Assembly (NCBI GenBank): GCA_947459855.1 | Contig: CANHFL010000015.1 | Coordinates: forward strand, 1-10,352 | Direction of reading: 5' to 3' | Length of the DNA stretch: 10,352 bases | From: Planctomycetaceae bacterium | Lineage (GTDB): Bacteria > Planctomycetota > Phycisphaerae > Phycisphaerales > SM1A02 | Part shown: positions 6,534 through 10,352 of the stretch, one piece after another | How the letters are laid out: every line of letters starts with the position of its first letter | Position numbering within the stretch: position 1 is the stretch's first letter | Notes under the pieces: model-generated | Told to the model about the DNA's origin: nothing | Databases searched by the model: none | Seen by the model: the letters and a program-made list of their open reading frames with translations, nothing else | Position numbers and translations under genes: made by a program

Positions 6534-9350
6534 ATGCAATTGCGGACCGCACGAAACCTGCTGACCACCGTGCTCTGGCTAGGGCTTGCGCTGCTCGCGG
6601 GCGCGGCCGCCGTTCAGACCGAGACGAGCAGCCCGAAGCCGGCGGCGCCGACCGTTGCGTGGGTCACGCGCGCGGTCGCGGCGCCGCGGGTCTCGTTCCA
6701 CACCTTCGACAGCGCCGCCGCAAGGACCGCGGTCAGCTACCACCTGTACACGCCGGCCGCCTACGAGCGCGAGCCGACGCGCCGCTTCCCGGTCGTCTAC
6801 TGGCTGCACGGGTCGGGCGGCGGGCTGACCGGGATCCCGGCGCTGGCCGCCAAGGTCGACGCCGCGATCGAGGCCGGGCAGGTGCCGCCGTTCCTGCTGG
6901 TGTTCGTCAACGGGCTGCCGATGGGGATGTACGTCGACTGGTCGGACGGCTCCGCGCCGGTCGAGACGGTCGTGGCGCAGGACCTGGTGGCGCACGTCGA
7001 TGCCACGTACCGGACGATCGCGACGCGCGAGGGCCGCCTGCTCGACGGCTTCAGCATGGGTGGGTACGGCGCCGCGCGGCTGGGATTCAAGTTCCCGGAG
7101 AGGTTCCGCGCCGTCTCGATCATGGGCGCGGGGCCGATGCAGCCCGAGCTCGACCGCGCGCCGCGGGCCAGCCCGGTGCAGGCCGGCGAGATCCTGCAGC
7201 GCGTCTACGGCGGCACGCAGGCGCGGTTCCTCGAGGTGAGCCCGAGGACGCTCGCCGAGCGCAACGCAAAGGAGATCGCGGCCGGATCCCTGGTGCGCGG
7301 CGTGATCGGCGACGCCGACGAGACCTACGCCAACAACGTCGCGTTCCACGCGCATCTGGAATCGCTGGGGATCCCGCACGAATGGCGCGTGCTGAAGGGT
7401 GTGGGGCACGACCCGATGGCGGTGCTCACGGCGCTCGGCGACGACCACTGGGCGTTCTATCGGAAGGCGTTCGGCGATCCGACGGAACCGCCGAACCAGC
7501 CCCGTGCGGCGGCGGATCGGTCCCGCGAACTCACCGTGGACGTGAAGGGCACCGCGCGCCGCGCCATACTCGTGAACGCGCCCAGCGACGGGACGAAGCG
7601 GCCCGCGGTCCTGGTCCTGCACGGTGGCATGGGAAGCGCCGACGACATGCGCGGAAAGTCGGGCTTCGACGTGCTGGCACGCGAAAACGGCTTCATGGCC
7701 GTCTACCCCGAGGGCACCGAGTTCCGGGACGGCATGCACGCCTGGAACACGGGCCACCTGCTGCGGCGCCAGGTGCGCGACGCGGACGACGTCGCGTTCC
7801 TGGACGCGCTCATCGAACGGCTGGTCGCCAAACACGGCGCGGACCCGGCGCGAATCCTCATGACGGGCGGATCGAACGGCGGCATGATGACCTACGTCTA
7901 CGCCGTTCAGCGGCCGGAGCGGCTGGCGGCGGCGGCTCCGGTCGTGGCCAGCATGTTCTCGTTCGACACGGTGCCGTCCGTGCCGCTCCCGATCCTGATC
8001 ATCAACGGCGCCAAGGACGAGGAGGTGCCGCTCGCGGGAGGGATGAGCGGGAACCAGCTGGTGCGAACGGCGCAGTCGACGCCGTTCAAGCCCGTTCGCG
8101 ACGTGGTCGAGTTCTGGATCAAGGCGAACGGGTCGAGCCCCGGTGGCACGACCGTCGTCGACGGCAGCGTCACGACCACCACCTTCGCGGCAGGACCGGG
8201 CGGAGCGGTGACGGAGTTCGTCGTTGACAGCGTTGGCGGACACGGCTGGCCGGGCGCGCGCGCCAGGCGTGACGGCCCCGCGCCGATCGCGTCCTTCCGC
8301 GGCGCCGAGCGCGTGTGGGCGTTCTTCAAGGACAAGGTGCGCGCGGGGGCGCCGACCGCGGCTCCGCCGGCCGCGTCACCCACGGCAGCGGAGGTGCTGG
8401 ACTTCCCGGGGATCGTCGACCCGGCAAGGCGGGCTTCCGGGCAGGACGGTCCCGCCGCCGCACGCAAGGTGCCGATCACGCTGCACATGCCTGCAGGAAG
8501 CGGGCCGTTCCCCGTGGTGGTGGTTTCCCACGGGGCGGGCGGCGACCGCGACACGCACGCAGGCCAGGCCAAGGACCTTGCGGCGCACGGATACGCGGTG
8601 CTCTGCGTGGAGCACGTCGGCAGCAGCCGCGAACGCCTGAAGCAGGGAGGCCTGCGGATGATGAAGACCATCGAGGCGATGACCCACGATGCCGACGAGG
8701 TGCTCGCGCGCCCCCGGGACATCACGTTCGCGCTCGACACGGCGGCGGAGTGGAACCGGACGAACGATCGGTTGCGCGGCAGGCTGGACCTGCAGCACGT
8801 GGGCGTATTGGGGCACTCCTTCGGGGCGTATACGGCGATGGTCGCCTGCGGCATGCGCCCTGCCCTCGATTGGCTCACCCCGACGGTGGACCCCGGCAAG
8901 GGGCTCGGCCCGGACCTCCGGGACCCGCGGGTGCGGTGCGGCGTCGCGCTGTCGCCCCAGGGCGTCGGCGAGCCGTTCTTCGTCACGGAGAGCTTCGCCG
9001 GCCTGCAGGTCCCGCTCCTCGGGATCAGCGGCTCCAAGGACGATCAGCAGGCCGGGAAGCCCGCGTCCGGTCGGCGGGATGCCTTCGCGCTCTGGCCGAA
9101 GGGCGAGCATCGGTTCGTGTGGCTGGGGAACGCGCGGCACAACGACTTCACGTCGGCGTCGGGGGCGACCGGGCCGGCATTGCCGAGCCCCACGCGCGAC
9201 GAGGTGCAGCCGGTCACGCGTGCCGCCACGCTGGCGTTCCTCGACCTGCACCTGAAGGGGGATGCGGGCGCGGCGAAGCGCCTGACGGTCGAGAAGATGA
9301 AGCCGCTCCTCCGCGGCGAGATCGACACGGTGGAAGTGCTCGGGAGGTGA
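6534..9350 (+). CDS. Exported triple-domain alpha/beta hydrolase (esterase + LpqC-type esterase + DLH/PAF-AH-like)
   Basis: Exported protein of 938 residues with three hydrolase domains in one uninterrupted frame. The signal peptide covers residues 1-~25. Domain 1 (~38-315) resembles the esterase-D/putative esterase family: HGSGGG from His92, GFSMG with Ser174, VIGDAD with Asp260 or 262, GVGHD with His292. Domain 2 (~330-600) resembles LpqC/polyhydroxybutyrate-depolymerase-like esterases: HGG from His363, GGSNG with Ser447, GAKDEE with Asp495, GGHGWPG with His570. Domain 3 (~622-938) resembles predicted dienelactone or PAF-acetylhydrolase-like enzymes: SHGAGG from His666, GHSFG with Ser762, GSKDD with Asp836, ARHND with His869. 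Linkers at ~316-330 and ~604-622 are Pro/Ala-rich, the second 'APTAAPPAASPTAAE'. All three triads look intact. ATG 6534 was chosen because a signal peptide follows it, although there is no clear Shine-Dalgarno. Substrates are unknown; polyesters, acylated polysaccharides or feruloyl esters are possible. It lacks the Ca-loop tail of the first hydrolase. Confidence 0.9.
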   Translation: MQLRTARNLLTTVLWLGLALLAGAAAVQTETSSPKPAAPTVAWVTRAVAAPRVSFHTFDSAAARTAVSYHLYTPAAYEREPTRRFPVVYWLHGSGGGLTGIPALAAKVDAAIEAGQVPPFLLVFVNGLPMGMYVDWSDGSAPVETVVAQDLVAHVDATYRTIATREGRLLDGFSMGGYGAARLGFKFPERFRAVSIMGAGPMQPELDRAPRASPVQAGEILQRVYGGTQARFLEVSPRTLAERNAKEIAAGSLVRGVIGDADETYANNVAFHAHLESLGIPHEWRVLKGVGHDPMAVLTALGDDHWAFYRKAFGDPTEPPNQPRAAADRSRELTVDVKGTARRAILVNAPSDGTKRPAVLVLHGGMGSADDMRGKSGFDVLARENGFMAVYPEGTEFRDGMHAWNTGHLLRRQVRDADDVAFLDALIERLVAKHGADPARILMTGGSNGGMMTYVYAVQRPERLAAAAPVVASMFSFDTVPSVPLPILIINGAKDEEVPLAGGMSGNQLVRTAQSTPFKPVRDVVEFWIKANGSSPGGTTVVDGSVTTTTFAAGPGGAVTEFVVDSVGGHGWPGARARRDGPAPIASFRGAERVWAFFKDKVRAGAPTAAPPAASPTAAEVLDFPGIVDPARRASGQDGPAAARKVPITLHMPAGSGPFPVVVVSHGAGGDRDTHAGQAKDLAAHGYAVLCVEHVGSSRERLKQGGLRMMKTIEAMTHDADEVLARPRDITFALDTAAEWNRTNDRLRGRLDLQHVGVLGHSFGAYTAMVACGMRPALDWLTPTVDPGKGLGPDLRDPRVRCGVALSPQGVGEPFFVTESFAGLQVPLLGISGSKDDQQAGKPASGRRDAFALWPKGEHRFVWLGNARHNDFTSASGATGPALPSPTRDEVQPVTRAATLAFLDLHLKGDAGAAKRLTVEKMKPLLRGEIDTVEVLGR

Positions 9351-9375
9351 GCGCCGCTCCAGACGCGCACCGACC

Positions 9376-10209
9376 TCACGGATTGCACCACTGGCACCAC
9401 CGCGGATCCGCGGTGCCCGGCCCCGGGCGCGGGCGCTGCTCGCGCGCGTCGCAGCGGACGCATGCCCACTCGTCGGCCAGGGCATGATCCGTGGGCATGC
9501 CGCACTGGGCGCACGGGAGGCCCGGCACGGCATCGGCGATGCCGAAGCCAGGCGCGCCGCAGGACGGGCATGGCGTCGAGAGCCGGGTGACGAGGTCGCG
9601 CCCCGCCAGCTCGATCAGCGCCATCCGCGTGGGGTGCAGGTGCGCGCGCAGGTCGTTCTCGACGAACACACCGCCGTCGTCGGCGCGTGCGCGTGCTTCT
9701 TCGAACGCCGCCTGCAGCTCGTCCAAGGCCCGGACGCCCTTGCGCACGATCGGTCCATCCTCGGCAAGGCGGACGACCAGGCCGTGCTCCGGGAACTTCG
9801 CGCGCGCGGCAAGGGCGCGCAGCTCGTCGTGCGAGGCCACCACGCCGTGCACGTGCACGCAGGGCCCCTGCGCCACGCCGCCGACCTCGATCCCGCGGGC
9901 GCGGTCGACCAGGACCACCAGCTCGACGGCCCAGCCGCCGAAGCCGAACGGGCCGGCGCCGAACGCGCCCTCGCTGCCGAGGCCGACCGGCACGCCGCCG
10001 AGCTCGATCGCGAGCTGGGCCTTGCGCCGCGCCGCGTCGAACTGCGAGCCGGCGCGCGGCACGTCGCGCGTGAACGTGCCGAGGGTGTCGGTGTCGAAGC
10101 CGCCGACGACCTCGAGCCGTGCGCCGAGCGGGTCCGCAAAGAGCGGCGCGAGCACCCGCTCCTTGCCGTGCTGCGTGAGCAGGCCGACGCGGGCATCGGA
10201 GTACGGCAT
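9376..10209 (-). CDS. DUF6671-type protein with four C-terminal CxxC pairs
   Basis: Soluble, probably cytosolic protein of 277 residues that I assign from memory to DUF6671, a family of unknown function. Seen in order: 'LLTQHGKERVLAPLF' (10-24), 'GFDTDTLGTFTRDVPR' (37-52), 'AIELGGVPVGLGSEGAFG' (67-84), 'ENDLRAHLHPTRM' (184-196), then two zinc-ribbon-like knuckles formed by Cys214/217, 233/236, 250/253 and 272/275. His14, Asp39, Glu80 and His190/192 look like conserved polar centres. I start at ATG 10209, nine residues before the conserved core, as is usual for the family. An in-frame ATG at 10299 would add 30 low-complexity residues with weaker codon bias; neither has a good ribosome-binding site. 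The stop is 25 bp from the stop of the convergent triple hydrolase. Family fairly sure; function unknown. Confidence 0.85.
   Translation of the reverse strand: MPYSDARVGLLTQHGKERVLAPLFADPLGARLEVVGGFDTDTLGTFTRDVPRAGSQFDAARRKAQLAIELGGVPVGLGSEGAFGAGPFGFGGWAVELVVLVDRARGIEVGGVAQGPCVHVHGVVASHDELRALAARAKFPEHGLVVRLAEDGPIVRKGVRALDELQAAFEEARARADDGGVFVENDLRAHLHPTRMALIELAGRDLVTRLSTPCPSCGAPGFGIADAVPGLPCAQCGMPTDHALADEWACVRCDAREQRPRPGPGTADPRWCQWCNP
9398..9415. repeat. 18-bp perfect palindrome CACCGCGGATCCGCGGTG
   Basis: This perfect palindrome lies in the last codons of the DUF6671 gene, 48 bp beyond the stop of the convergent triple hydrolase. It could form a hairpin that ends transcription from the plus-strand gene. 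It lacks a T-run and encodes ordinary residues, so coincidence in GC-rich coding DNA is possible. Confidence 0.4.
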
Positions 10210-10321
10210 GGCGACGGGCGATGCGGTGGGCGCCTGGGCAGCGGCACCGGGCCGCAGGGCTGGCACGTTCCGCGATGACGTTCGATGGGAGGGGGGCATC
10301 TGCGATGCGAAGCCTAGATAC

Positions 10322-10352
10322 GGAGACTTGCCGGAGTGGCCACCAAGCGGCC
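10322..10352 (+). tRNA. Probable tRNA-Ser, 5' part only (cut by window end)
   Basis: The last 31 bases look like the 5' end of a tRNA: acceptor strand GGAGACT (10322-10328), T8 and G9, D-stem CCG pairing with CGG (10348-10350), and the D-loop signature A-G-T-G-G (A14 to G19). A GGAG start suits tRNA-Ser. The D-loop is a few bases longer than usual, and the anticodon, variable arm and 3' half are outside the window, so identity is tentative. The stretch 10210-10321 before it shows no other gene. Confidence 0.5.

Noticed and set aside
6305..8227. Plus-strand open frame of 640 codons overlapping the triple hydrolase
   Set aside because: It is Arg/Gly-rich and motif-free. The overlapping frame has a signal peptide and three intact catalytic triads.
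6579..8243. Minus-strand open frame of 554 codons
   Set aside because: Antisense shadow of the triple hydrolase with Arg/His-rich composition.
9484..10278. Plus-strand open frame opposite the DUF6671 gene
   Set aside because: No motif, and it begins inside the opposite gene's cysteine-rich end; the minus frame carries the conserved family motifs.

Overview
The window is about 10.3 kb of uniformly GC-rich DNA that most resembles a planctomycete, probably of the Phycisphaerae. The support is direct. Two adjacent secreted proteins end in the Ca-loop tail with 'DLDGSG...DLGxLLxxWGxC' that is common in that group. A third ends in a VPAP-type PEP-CTERM sorting signal. A fourth belongs to a small 'PFxPFRIHL' family I associate with planctomycetes. 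No mobile element, CRISPR array, phage gene or rRNA is visible.

Layout from left to right. (1) 103-3656: a translationally coupled pair on the plus strand, a secreted alpha/beta hydrolase and a secreted YVTN beta-propeller. They share a GTGA overlap and the same type of dockerin/EF-hand-like C-terminus. (2) 3856-4536: a PEP-CTERM surface or exopolysaccharide-associated protein with a beta-sandwich-like body. (3) 4799-6070: a polytopic DUF418/YeiB-like membrane protein. (4) 6161-6400, minus strand: a 79-residue conserved hypothetical protein. (5) 6534-9350, plus strand: a 938-residue exported protein in which three complete but different alpha/beta hydrolase catalytic domains follow one another. 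(6) 9376-10209, minus strand: a DUF6671-type cytosolic protein with four C-terminal CxxC pairs. (7) At the right edge, the 5' part of a probable tRNA-Ser.

Functionally the theme is the cell envelope and extracellular hydrolysis. Four exported proteins carry four serine-hydrolase catalytic centres between them (one in the first gene, three in the fifth), together with a propeller and a jelly-roll-like surface protein. The hydrolase-propeller pair is the only clear operon. The other genes look like separate transcription units, with convergent pairs at 6070/6161 and 9350/9376 and a divergent pair at 6400/6534. The most unusual item is the triple hydrolase. I see no recognisable defence, secondary-metabolite or mobile system.
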